Source: Chryseobacterium taichungense (GTDB taxonomy: Bacteria > Bacteroidota > Bacteroidia > Flavobacteriales > Weeksellaceae). From it: a stretch of DNA of 64,000 bases. How positions within the stretch are numbered: the first letter of the stretch is position 1; every line of letters starts with the position of its first letter. This document shows, piece after piece, positions 36,698 through 45,443 of this stretch. A program made the translations under genes and the position numbers. Under the pieces are notes generated by a model. That model was not told the origin of the DNA and did not search any database. It saw only the letters and a program-made list of their open reading frames with translations. The stretch is taken from assembly GCF_900109935.1 (NCBI RefSeq), contig NZ_FOBV01000003.1, forward strand, positions 480,073 through 544,072, written 5' to 3'.

Positions 36698-38863
36698 TTA
36701 ATTCAGTTTTACCGTTCCGCTTACGATATTGGTTTCGCTTCCTCCGCCGATGTTGATCTTGGCACTGCTCAGATTGGCTTCAGTCTTCGCCCCCATGGAA
36801 AGAGTGGTCGTTCCGACATCTAATGTAGTTGATTCAATACCGATTCCCGATGTTGGGCTTCCCCCTTCGGGGCCAACTCCAATTCCTATGCTTGCTGTTC
36901 CTCCAACACCGATATTGTCTCCCTGAACGATGATTTCTTTTCCTTTAATCATAATGTTTCCATCTTTATCCATAACAATAGAACTGCTTCCGCACGTCAG
37001 GGCAATAGAAATTTTACTATCAATACTTATATTTCCCGCACCATCAAGGAAAACCGTATTCTGATCCTTATCTCTTACCGTCATGCCACCACCATCGTCG
37101 AGGCTGATGGTATGCCCGCTTTTACTGCTTAAGCTTTTAATATTATTTCCGGTACCACCACCGCCGCCGACTCCACCGTGGAACATTCCGCCCATCACGA
37201 AAGGCCTGTCCGGATGCTGGTGTGCAAAATTGACCACTACCTGATCGCCAACTTCGGGAATGGCTACAAATCCACGGTTTTTGCTTACCTTTTCACTGCC
37301 TCCTCCATCGGGAGTCATAACGCGGATATATTCTGTGGTGGTTGATCCGTTCTGCCAGTCAAACTGTACCTGTACCCTTCCCTGATTCAGAGGATCGGTA
37401 TTAGAAATTACTTTGGCAAACTGTGCATCTGCTTTTGGAAACTGAAATTCAGGTCGGGGAATAAAACCTGTATCTGAAGCTATGGCATCGAACGTTCCAG
37501 TATAGTAACCTCTAGCGTCTACCTCGTGATGAACCTCGGTAATCATTAATTTAGTAAAATATGAGGTTTCATTACTGTCATTTTTCCGCATTTCAATATC
37601 AGCGACACAGCCGGGATAAAGAAAAGGAACCGTGGTTGTTCCTGAGGTTACAAACACATCTGAAGCCTTGCTTCCGGCCGTTCCTTTCTGTGAGGTTTCC
37701 ACATCCATAAAAGATGCAGCTTTGATAGGAGCAACTCTTAATGAAGGGGTTGTAAATGTTTTTTCTGAAATTTCATAAGCCCGTTTTGCGATATCTGAAG
37801 TATGGGTAATTCTGGAGCTGCCTGTTGTTAATTTTTCATTTTTACTGCTATTATAGCCATAAAAACTAGGATTCACATGTTGAGCTTTCATTCTTATTTT
37901 AACATCGTTGACGCTGCTTCCGTACGTAAGTTTTACAGGCTGTTCCTGCGGGGGCAGCTTTCCGAAGTGGAGGACTTCACCATCATAATAAAACTGTTCT
38001 CCGTAAGCTTCTGCTATTCTTGCTAAGTAGTTATAGTGGGTTTCTTCATATTGTGAGCTGTAAGAGACGTTTCCGTGCTGAGCATCTACCCGGAAATCAA
38101 ACTTTCCGTTTCCGAGGCCTTCTTTAATGACCTGATCTGCAATACTGTTAAGACTGATTTCCTGACCACCGCCAAAGCTTTGTATATGCGGTGCAGCATC
38201 CAGAAGAATGGTCGGACTGTATCCGGTGAGCACAATATTTCCCAGACTGCCTTTTTCCTGGCTGAATCCGACTTCTGTAATAACACCTACGAAGCTTCTT
38301 TCGGGACCATCTTCGACATCCTTGTATTTAAAAGTAACGGTAATCCTTTTTCCTAAAAAACTTTGGGCTTCTTCAAGATTGTGATTTTCTGCAATTCCGA
38401 GTGTGTCATGGGCCAGCATCAGGCTGAATTCGTGATGTCTGACAGCACTTTGATCCAGACGGAAGTGTTTGAAATGTTTTACAGGTTTACCTTCTACTAC
38501 GATATCAAGCTTTACCACGCGGTTAATTCCCTGAATCTGGCTTTCAGGAATTGCATTGGCATTATGTATTTTTGATGTTGGCTGCTGAGACCAGACTTTA
38601 TTTTCTACCAATGTGGGAGAATTGGGCTGTAATTTTTGGTTGAGAAGCATTCCGGATGTGCTTTGTACAACTCCGGTATAAGCCTGTGCCTGAGCCATTT
38701 TTTGCGTTAGCTGATCTGCGGTTCCTTTTGTTTTTCCCTGAATCTTTTCTGTAGCTTTAGTTACTGCCTGGTTTTCTGCCATTTTTTTGATTTCCCCCAC
38801 AGGTTTTATATTGGAAGATACTCCTGCAGAAGATATTTTCGGTGTATTATCATCCTGAAACAT
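36698..38863 (-). CDS. tssI: T6SS spike protein VgrG, copy 1
   Basis: A 721-residue VgrG. The gp27-like base (about residues 113-440) contains QFYYDGEVLHFGKLPP and the family's FGGGQEISLNSIADQVI. The gp5-like OB segment (about 480-560) includes NRGFVAIPEVGDQVVVNF and GGMFHGGVG. The C-terminal triple-stranded beta-helix is Gly, Ser and Thr rich (GNIMIKGKEIIVQGDNIGV). Compared with VgrG copy 2 it has about 82 extra N-terminal residues (1-112 against 1-30 before INRxVKL), rich in Ala, Gln and Lys and probably helical. It precedes the TPR and rhs genes, so it is the likely carrier of the Rhs effector. No extra C-terminal enzyme domain is present. Confidence 0.94.
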   Translation of the reverse strand: MFQDDNTPKISSAGVSSNIKPVGEIKKMAENQAVTKATEKIQGKTKGTADQLTQKMAQAQAYTGVVQSTSGMLLNQKLQPNSPTLVENKVWSQQPTSKIHNANAIPESQIQGINRVVKLDIVVEGKPVKHFKHFRLDQSAVRHHEFSLMLAHDTLGIAENHNLEEAQSFLGKRITVTFKYKDVEDGPERSFVGVITEVGFSQEKGSLGNIVLTGYSPTILLDAAPHIQSFGGGQEISLNSIADQVIKEGLGNGKFDFRVDAQHGNVSYSSQYEETHYNYLARIAEAYGEQFYYDGEVLHFGKLPPQEQPVKLTYGSSVNDVKIRMKAQHVNPSFYGYNSSKNEKLTTGSSRITHTSDIAKRAYEISEKTFTTPSLRVAPIKAASFMDVETSQKGTAGSKASDVFVTSGTTTVPFLYPGCVADIEMRKNDSNETSYFTKLMITEVHHEVDARGYYTGTFDAIASDTGFIPRPEFQFPKADAQFAKVISNTDPLNQGRVQVQFDWQNGSTTTEYIRVMTPDGGGSEKVSKNRGFVAIPEVGDQVVVNFAHQHPDRPFVMGGMFHGGVGGGGGTGNNIKSLSSKSGHTISLDDGGGMTVRDKDQNTVFLDGAGNISIDSKISIALTCGSSSIVMDKDGNIMIKGKEIIVQGDNIGVGGTASIGIGVGPEGGSPTSGIGIESTTLDVGTTTLSMGAKTEANLSSAKINIGGGSETNIVSGTVKLN

Positions 38864-39003
38864 AGCCTTAAAATTTTGAGTGATGGTGTTTTTATTTTAA
38901 CATGCTAAAATTTACCTGATAATAAATCAAATAAACTCATTATCTTATTGATAATTAAATATGCTGATGTGCCATTGACAGGCAGAAATATTTAATTCAA
39001 AAT

Positions 39004-39046
39004 AAAAAAACAGAATAGCTACTCCGACGAGCTGAGCTATTCTGTA
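39004..39046 (-). terminator. Terminator after hcp copy 1
   Basis: An 11-bp stem (ACAGAATAGCT with AGCTATTCTGT) followed by seven T on the minus strand. It separates hcp1 from vgrG1. Confidence 0.88.
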
Positions 39047-39080
39047 ACCAATTTTATTTTTTACTAAGATGATTGTAGGT

Positions 39081-39491
39081 TTAGTTACCGCTGCTTGGCC
39101 AAAGCCCTTCGTACTTGGAGTTACCGTAGTCAATAGTTTCAGCGCTTACCACAAAGCTGATCAGCATGCTGTTTTCGTCTACGGCATCGAAGTCTACTTC
39201 GTGCTGGATGACGTATCCGTTTTCCCAAGTAAGCGTAATAAGGGTTCCTTCTTCGTGAGACTTATTGAAAGTGATCTCACCTGTTGTAGGCTTGTACTTT
39301 CCGTTGAGTAAGCTTTCAAGAATGTCAGATTTTTCAGTAGCTTCCACTGTAACTTTAATCAATGCGTTTGAAGGGTCTGAAGCTACTCTACCAGATACGT
39401 CAGTAGATCTTGAAACACTGTAGTTCAGCTTTAATAATTTTTGACCTTCGCCTCCGTTGAATTTTAAAATTCCTCTTGAATTTGTTGCCAT
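39081..39491 (-). CDS. tssD: T6SS tube protein Hcp, copy 1
   Basis: A 136-residue Hcp of the Bacteroidota TssD type, the ring protein stacked into the inner tube. It is a small beta-barrel with no signal peptide (NSRGILKFNGGEGQKLLKLNYSVSR cut here as its start region). It differs from copy 2 by five substitutions in 134 shared residues (T3A, L44I, one T/N and VV/II) plus a two-residue tail. It is a single-gene unit: its own promoter, upstream palindromes and terminator allow strong expression independent of its neighbours. Confidence 0.95.
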   Translation of the reverse strand: MATNSRGILKFNGGEGQKLLKLNYSVSRSTDVSGRVASDPSNALIKVTVEATEKSDILESLLNGKYKPTTGEITFNKSHEEGTLITLTWENGYVIQHEVDFDAVDENSMLISFVVSAETIDYGNSKYEGLWPSSGN

Positions 39492-39555
39492 GATTCGTAA
39501 ATTTTAATCGTTAATAATATTTTGTGATTTGGTTGGTTTGTCTGATTTGTTGAGT

Positions 39556-39563
39556 CAAAGATA
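39556..39563 (-). promoter_or_regulatory. -7 box of hcp copy 1
   Basis: Minus strand reads TATCTTTG, a full TAnnTTTG match. The -33 region lacks a good TTTG, as expected for a promoter that needs an activator. The transcript leader of about 55 bases is nearly the same as that of hcp copy 2. Confidence 0.7.
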
Positions 39564-39612
39564 GATCACAAATTTGTATTCTAAAAGTTTTGGAATATTA
39601 ATTTTTATTTTT

Positions 39613-39648
39613 GTCGTAATTCTACGATTTGATGTCGTAATTCTACGA
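39613..39648 (-). promoter_or_regulatory. Tandem palindromic operator of hcp copy 1
   Basis: Two identical sites TCGTAATTCTACGA (39614-39627 and 39635-39648) repeat with a 21-bp period, two helical turns. Arms are TCGTA and TACGA. The distance from the first G (39613) to the end of the -7 box (39556) is 57 bp, exactly as at hcp copy 2. The centres fall near -71 and -92 from the inferred start. Confidence 0.75.
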
Positions 39649-39785
39649 TAAAAGATATATCAACAACATAAAACATTTATATATCAACATATTACAATTC
39701 AAAATCTATAAATAATTCTAATAATTAAATACACAAAAAAGGGAAATATTAAGATTATATTAACCTTTTTTTAAAACATAATTAA

Positions 39786-39819
39786 GAAAAATCCGGCAGT
39801 AAATTTTACCCTGCCGGAA
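39786..39819 (-). terminator. Terminator after the DUF2931 gene
   Basis: TCCGGCAG pairs with CTGCCGGA, followed by five T on the minus strand. It ends the transcript running from the clpV region through vgrG2 and the lipase. Confidence 0.88.
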
Positions 39820-39848
39820 TTGTATTTTAATGATTATAAAGTTATGTT

Positions 39849-40922
39849 TTAATAAGACTCTTTAAATTTAACATCACTTTGATATATTCTCGTACTGTCA
39901 GCTGAAACCGGGCGGTTATTAATTAAAATCTCCATGCTGCTGTTATCAGGAGCTATTTTAAAATCGAGTTTAAAATTTTTGCCCGCTTTTTCAAACTGTT
40001 CATTCACTTTTTCCCAGCTGAAAAAAGCACGGCCTTCAAAAGCCTGTCCTTTTCCGGTTTCCCAGAAGAATGAAATTTCTTTTGGAACAGCTCTTTCTTT
40101 GACAGCAGGTTTTACTCCCCAAGGGCGAAGCATGATTTCCCTTTCGCCATTATAATATTCAGATTGTATTTTAAATAAGCGGAAACCATTATTTTCCGAG
40201 ATGATAAAAGGCGCCCAGAAATACCTTTTCTGATAATTTTTCCATTGTTCAGGTGAGGCATCGGGAATGAACATACGCTGTTTGATTTCTTCGCGTGTCT
40301 GCGAAATCTTTGAAAACAGCTTATCTGCATATTTTTTATCGTCTTTTACAACCTCAGCCTGAAATTCACCGAGTTGCACTGAAACATATCCGAATTTAAG
40401 CCACACAACAACCATTCCTTTCGGAGCAAATCCAAATACGAGGGTTCCGAATTTATAATAAGACATTCCTGCTTTATTATACTTTTCGTAATAATCAGGC
40501 TCATCTTTGATGTTAATAAATTCTTTTAACGGCTCATCGGAAGAGTCGGATTCGTTGTTGGAATAGGCTCGCTGAACCAAATCCAACACTTTATCTTTAG
40601 GAAAATCTGCTTTAAGGTGATAAAAAGTATCTTCGTATCTGGAGAAATATACGATATCAGCTCCAATCGGTGTGCCTCCCTGTTCTGTAAATCCTTTTCC
40701 CGAATCCCCCCATGTTCCGGATGAGCTTCCGTAAGGCAAACCTGCCGGTACTCCTTCCAGGGTAATGATCTTGTCTTCTACAGGGGTGATCATATAATTG
40801 TTCCACGGATGTGAAATCTGCACATCATAAGTTGGCATAAGCATATCTTTTTTCTTCATATCCTGGCAGTTCATAAACGGGAGCATTCCCAGTGCAATAA
40901 TAAAAGCTTTCCATTTATCCAT
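39849..40922 (-). CDS. DUF2931 lipoprotein, candidate lipase immunity protein
   Basis: A 357-residue lipoprotein. The leader MDKWKAFIIALGMLPFMNC ends at C19, the likely lipidated Cys. The body fits DUF2931 (VQISHPWNNY, GTLVFGFAPKGMVVVWL, LRPWGVKP). Its start codon overlaps the end of the lipase gene by eight bases, so the two are translationally coupled. For T6SS lipase effectors that act in the periplasm, immunity proteins are typically periplasmic lipoproteins, so this is the natural candidate. Immunity is inferred from position, not shown by the family. Confidence 0.8.
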   Translation of the reverse strand: MDKWKAFIIALGMLPFMNCQDMKKKDMLMPTYDVQISHPWNNYMITPVEDKIITLEGVPAGLPYGSSSGTWGDSGKGFTEQGGTPIGADIVYFSRYEDTFYHLKADFPKDKVLDLVQRAYSNNESDSSDEPLKEFINIKDEPDYYEKYNKAGMSYYKFGTLVFGFAPKGMVVVWLKFGYVSVQLGEFQAEVVKDDKKYADKLFSKISQTREEIKQRMFIPDASPEQWKNYQKRYFWAPFIISENNGFRLFKIQSEYYNGEREIMLRPWGVKPAVKERAVPKEISFFWETGKGQAFEGRAFFSWEKVNEQFEKAGKNFKLDFKIAPDNSSMEILINNRPVSADSTRIYQSDVKFKESY

Positions 40923-42546
40923 TTAATATATATCTTTTGCGTTCTGCTGCAGGCTTTGGCCCGGAAAATCTAGGCCCCATACCGAATGAATCGAGATTGG
41001 CGGACCAATGTAGATAAAGATTTCTCAGTTTTTTGATATCAATTTCAGAATCCAGGTAAGAATAACTGCCTGCCTTGCTGATATATTCTCCTGCTGAAGG
41101 ATGTTTTCCATCATTATATTCTTTCACATACTCGTTCCTTAAATTATTACAGGTAGCAATATATTTTGCAGTAAGTTTGTTGCTGATATCTCCGATAAAG
41201 CTATCTTTAATCTGATGATCTGCCACTAAGCCTTCATCATATTTTACATCAAACTGTTTGGAGTAATAAAACATATTTTTTAATGATACTTTATCGTATT
41301 CATTCGATACTTTTTTTCTTCTTCCCCACAATTTATATTTTATGGTTGCGGTACGGGATGGAATAATGCTCGATTCAATAGTGATTTCTTCCGGGTTATA
41401 CCAACCTTCCTCAATGAGTATATTCCTGAACCTTTCACATTCTTTGCTGGAATTAATTTCCTCGTGTAGCAAAACATCTTCTTTATCATTATTTACGTAG
41501 CCACCGCCGATATCGGAGTGTACACCAGGTAAGGTAAGCTGCAATCCCCTGATTCCAGCGCTGTCTATATTGGTAAGGCTGAAGTTGTCACGATATTCGT
41601 CGGATGAAGCCAGCTGCAACACAAAAGATGCATTTCTCACAGCATTTAGCCCAAGCTGCTTAGAGTCATCATCAATAATGCTAAATCCAAATAATGAAGC
41701 CCCTTTATGATTAACCCCGAATGAAGCAACCGTATCATACAGACCGACAAAATTGAAACGTACCGTTTTAACCTGAATTTTCTGCTGAATGAGACAGGCA
41801 CCAAAATACCCATATTTGAGTAATGGGAAATCCGGTTCATTAACAATAATATATTGATTTGGTTTAGGTTCGGCATCCGACTTTTCGTAATCTTCAGGAG
41901 GATATACAAGAATTTGTTTATCTGAAATCTGCTGTGAACTGACATTCGTACCGGCAATATGTAAAAAATGCCGGGCCGCTGCAGCTCCCCTGCTGAATCC
42001 GTAAACATTCACTGTGAGAACATCAATTTTTTTGCCCTGAAATTTTTTTTGAATTGCTTCCGCTCCTTTTACGCAGCCTTTTGTTGCTTTAGCTTTCACC
42101 CCTCTGGCACTTATTCCCATTCCTGCACCTCGCACCGGAAGCCCTAAGGTATCGTTATCAGATTTATTATCTACTGTACCGATTCCTTCCACATAATAGG
42201 CAACCTGATTTTGTGCATTCGGATCAATACAATCATAGCCTCTTGCTACATTGCTAAAATCATTGGCATAGCTTCCTTTTGGTTTGTCCTGTTTTGCACC
42301 GGCCTGTGTATTTGTTTTATTGTTAAGAGTACCGTCAAAAAACAGGTTCAGCGTTACATCAATTGTATTGACAGGTTTGTCATTGGGATTGATTTTCTGA
42401 GCGGGATTGTAGCTTACCCCGGTTTCTTTTCCTTTCTGTTCCACCGAAACTGCGCTGGTGTGGCTGATGCCTTCTTTAGCGTAGGCTTTATAATCGCCTC
42501 CTGTCTGGGTGACAACTTTACCTTCTACAAAATACTCGATGCTCAT
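40915..42546 (-). CDS. Tle1-like T6SS lipase effector (DUF2235)
   Basis: A 543-residue alpha/beta-hydrolase of the DUF2235 family, which includes the T6SS phospholipase Tle1. The strand-acid start is NLFFDGTLNN. The nucleophile elbow is G183-F-S185-R-G187 (VYGFSRGAAAARHF). The later LPGVHSDIGGGYVNND carries the conserved Asp and His-Ser-Asp motif. The first 60 residues are an extension without a signal peptide, possibly for docking on VgrG. It sits two bases after vgrG2 and overlaps the DUF2931 gene. Phospholipase activity is expected from the family; PLA1 or PLA2 type is unknown. Confidence 0.9.
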   Translation of the reverse strand: MSIEYFVEGKVVTQTGGDYKAYAKEGISHTSAVSVEQKGKETGVSYNPAQKINPNDKPVNTIDVTLNLFFDGTLNNKTNTQAGAKQDKPKGSYANDFSNVARGYDCIDPNAQNQVAYYVEGIGTVDNKSDNDTLGLPVRGAGMGISARGVKAKATKGCVKGAEAIQKKFQGKKIDVLTVNVYGFSRGAAAARHFLHIAGTNVSSQQISDKQILVYPPEDYEKSDAEPKPNQYIIVNEPDFPLLKYGYFGACLIQQKIQVKTVRFNFVGLYDTVASFGVNHKGASLFGFSIIDDDSKQLGLNAVRNASFVLQLASSDEYRDNFSLTNIDSAGIRGLQLTLPGVHSDIGGGYVNNDKEDVLLHEEINSSKECERFRNILIEEGWYNPEEITIESSIIPSRTATIKYKLWGRRKKVSNEYDKVSLKNMFYYSKQFDVKYDEGLVADHQIKDSFIGDISNKLTAKYIATCNNLRNEYVKEYNDGKHPSAGEYISKAGSYSYLDSEIDIKKLRNLYLHWSANLDSFGMGPRFSGPKPAAERKRYILNG

Positions 42547-42548
42547 GA

Positions 42549-44486
42549 CTAGTAATTTTTAGATTTCTCTCCGCTGTTGTTCTGAACTTCTTTTTCCGAA
42601 TGGTGTTCTACTTTGCCTTCACTGCTGATCTGAACACCTTTCATAGAAGTCAGCTTATGTTCTTTTTCGCCATATACTTCCATATCTCCTTTTACGTAGT
42701 GGCTCATTTTTCCAACCACATTGGTCATGAAATCGGCACCGGTAGAGAGATATTTCATAGAACCTACGCTTTCAGTATGATTAACCATAATTGTGTCAGA
42801 TTTATTCATTCCGACATTGGTGGTCATATTCATGCCAACATTGATATTCATATTTTTACAATTCAATGTCATTGTTTCGGGAGCGGTGATGGTAATATTG
42901 CTTCCGGTGGTATCCAAATGAATTTCGTTTCCTGATTTATCGGTAATAACAATACTTTCATCTTCTGTAAAAATGATTCTGTGGCCGCTTCTGGTCTGTA
43001 TTGATTTTACCCTGTTATCTGCTCCGCCGCCAAGTCCTACTCCACCATGAAACATTCCTCCCATCACAAATGGTCTGTCGGGATGACTATGCACAAAGTT
43101 TACCATGACCTGATCACCAACTTCAGGAATCGCTACATATCCTCTGTTTTGAGTAATCTGATCAGTTCCTCCCGCATCAGGACTCATCATCCGGATAAAG
43201 TGAGTGTTATCATTCGTTTGCCAGTCAAATCTTACCTGCACGCGTCCCTGTCCTTCCGGATCTGCATTTGAAATGACCGTAGCAATTTGTGGTTCGGCTC
43301 TGGGTACTTTAAATTCAGGTTTGGGTAAAAATCCTGTATCAGAAGCAATACCTTCGAAGCTTCCAGTGTAATGTCCTCGTGTATCCACTTCATGAGAAAC
43401 TTCCGTTACCATAATTCTGGTGAAATAGGAGGATTCATTGGTATCGATTTTACGCATCTGTACATCAACCACACAACCGGGATGTAAAAAAGGAACCGTG
43501 GTATTTCCGGATAAGGAAAATACATTCACTGCCTGGCTTCCCGATGTACTTTTCTGTGAATATTCTACATCAAGATGAGTTGTTGCCTTAATTGGCGCAA
43601 CCTGAAGGGCCGGAGTTTTATAAATTTTTTCATTGTGAGCGTAAGCCGTTTTTGCTAAATCTCCCACATGCTGAATCGGTGTATCACCGGAGGTTAATTT
43701 CTCATTCTTGCTGCTGTTGTAGCCATAAAATTGTGGTTTTATGTGAACAGCTTTCAATTCAACTCTGATATCGTTCGCGCTGCTTCCGTAGGTTAATTTA
43801 ATGGGCTTATTCTGTGGAGGAAGTTTCCCGAAATGAAGCACTTCCCCATCATAATAAAACTGCTCGCCATACGCTTCTGCCATTCTTGCGAGATAGTTAT
43901 AATGCGTCTCATCATACTGGCTGCTGTAAATGATCTGTGAATAATCATTGGTATCTACTCTTACATCAAAACGGCTCGTGTCAATCCCCTGTTTGATTAC
44001 TTCATTGGCGATAATTCCCATATTTACGGCAGATCCACCTCCAAAACTTTGAACGTGAGGCGCTCCATCCAACAAAATGGTCGGGCTGTAACCTTTCAAA
44101 ACAATATTTCCGAGACTCATCCTCTCCTGGCTGAATCCGACGCCCGTAATAACACCTACAAATGTTCTTTCAGGACTGTTGTCTATGTCTTTGTATGAAA
44201 TAACAACCGTGAGTCGCTTTCCCAAAAATTTATTGGCCTCCTCTAGAGTATGGGTCTGCCGGTCGCCTAATGCATCATGAGCCAGTGTAAGGCTGAATTC
44301 GTGATGTTTTCCGGTACTTTGCGTCAGTTTAAAATGTTTATAATATTTAATGACTTTTCCTTCGATGACGATAGAAAGCTTTACCAGCCGGTTGATACCT
44401 GCATGATGATTCTCCGAAATTCCGTCGGCATTCTGAGATGGACGGAATGAAGGATTTGTAAGTATATTTTGTGATTCTGTTTTCAT
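42549..44486 (-). CDS. tssI: T6SS spike protein VgrG, copy 2
   Basis: A 645-residue VgrG closely related to copy 1 over the base and OB regions (QFYYDGEVLHFGKLPPQ, NRGYVAIPEVGDQVMVNF, GGMFHGGVG) but with a short N-terminus and a different C-terminal spike. The spike (about 530-645) is a Met and Asn rich beta-helix (MNINVGMNMTTNVGMNK) ending in a hydrophilic tail. The lipase gene follows after two bases, so this VgrG is its probable carrier. No tip enzyme domain is present. Confidence 0.94.
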   Translation of the reverse strand: MKTESQNILTNPSFRPSQNADGISENHHAGINRLVKLSIVIEGKVIKYYKHFKLTQSTGKHHEFSLTLAHDALGDRQTHTLEEANKFLGKRLTVVISYKDIDNSPERTFVGVITGVGFSQERMSLGNIVLKGYSPTILLDGAPHVQSFGGGSAVNMGIIANEVIKQGIDTSRFDVRVDTNDYSQIIYSSQYDETHYNYLARMAEAYGEQFYYDGEVLHFGKLPPQNKPIKLTYGSSANDIRVELKAVHIKPQFYGYNSSKNEKLTSGDTPIQHVGDLAKTAYAHNEKIYKTPALQVAPIKATTHLDVEYSQKSTSGSQAVNVFSLSGNTTVPFLHPGCVVDVQMRKIDTNESSYFTRIMVTEVSHEVDTRGHYTGSFEGIASDTGFLPKPEFKVPRAEPQIATVISNADPEGQGRVQVRFDWQTNDNTHFIRMMSPDAGGTDQITQNRGYVAIPEVGDQVMVNFVHSHPDRPFVMGGMFHGGVGLGGGADNRVKSIQTRSGHRIIFTEDESIVITDKSGNEIHLDTTGSNITITAPETMTLNCKNMNINVGMNMTTNVGMNKSDTIMVNHTESVGSMKYLSTGADFMTNVVGKMSHYVKGDMEVYGEKEHKLTSMKGVQISSEGKVEHHSEKEVQNNSGEKSKNY

Positions 44487-44531
44487 ATTACCTGTAATTT
44501 GATAGGTTAAACATTATCGCTTGGTGTTTTA

Positions 44532-45401
44532 TTATTTGGTGTTTATGGCGTGTGTCTCTTTGATTGATCGGGAGAGGATTTTATTTTTCCTTAATAAAAA
44601 GTCGGGCATGATATCTTTCGGTAAATACAGGGTTCCTTCTCCTTTATCCTGAAGTTCCTGTGAAATTTCGGGGTTCCAGGAGAGAAGTCTGCTAACGTCG
44701 AGGTCAAGCTCATCGGCAATGACATTTAAATTAAACCCTGCATTAATATCTGTTTCTGCCATCTGTTCGCTATTTTTTCCGCTTCCCCCATTCACGAAAA
44801 ATACAGTATTCATTCGGGAAGAGTTGTAATTACTCAAAACACTTTGCAGTTCACCGGTGGCATAGCAGGCATTCAGATATTTTTTGACATGATTAATTGT
44901 TTCTTCCGGTAAAAATTTATAAAATACATGATACTGAGATGAATTGGCTGCCGCCATAGCTTTTGCAATATTTCCCTCACCACAATTGTAAGCGGCAACT
45001 ACGGTAACCCAATTGTTATATTTTTTATATAAATTCGTCAGCGAGATGACAGCTGTCTTTGTACTTTTATACAGGTCATTCCTGTTCTGTTGGGTAAGCC
45101 CATATTGGTTCGCATGAGATGTCATAAATTGCCATACACCTACTGCGCCTGCCCCTGAAGTAATATTTCTGTTAAAATGAGACTCAATCAATGCCAGGTT
45201 CCTGAGATGTTTCGGCAGGCCCTTTTGTGCGAGAGAATATTCGATGAATTCTACAATTTCCTTATTGGCACTGATGATACTTTTATATCGCCTCACACTG
45301 TTCTCCGAAGTATCAGAAGCAGCAAGAAACTGTGCGTTCATGATCTGTGAACACAGCAGTAATATTCCTGCCAGGACGATATTTTTGAGATTTGGTTTCA
45401 T
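44532..45401 (-). CDS. Periplasmic lytic transglycosylase in the T6SS operon
   Basis: A 289-residue MltD-like lytic transglycosylase. A signal peptide (about 1-23, ending MNAQ) directs it to the periplasm. The SLT domain (about 60-190) has the catalytic Glu in LALIESHFNRN, then GAVGVWQFM and AAYNCGEGNI. A degenerate LysM-like segment follows (FNLNVIADELDLDVSRLLSWNPEI). It lies between clpV and vgrG2 on the same strand. Having its own export signal, it is more likely to open the producer's peptidoglycan for T6SS assembly than to be an injected effector. Confidence 0.88.
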   Translation of the reverse strand: MKPNLKNIVLAGILLLCSQIMNAQFLAASDTSENSVRRYKSIISANKEIVEFIEYSLAQKGLPKHLRNLALIESHFNRNITSGAGAVGVWQFMTSHANQYGLTQQNRNDLYKSTKTAVISLTNLYKKYNNWVTVVAAYNCGEGNIAKAMAAANSSQYHVFYKFLPEETINHVKKYLNACYATGELQSVLSNYNSSRMNTVFFVNGGSGKNSEQMAETDINAGFNLNVIADELDLDVSRLLSWNPEISQELQDKGEGTLYLPKDIMPDFLLRKNKILSRSIKETHAINTK

Positions 45402-45443
45402 ATCTTATTAACGTAAATAAGAAATTTAACGTATATTATTTTA

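Noticed and set aside
39004..39046. tRNA-like fold next to hcp1
   Set aside because: Only one long stem with a T run; no cloverleaf arms or TTCGA loop.
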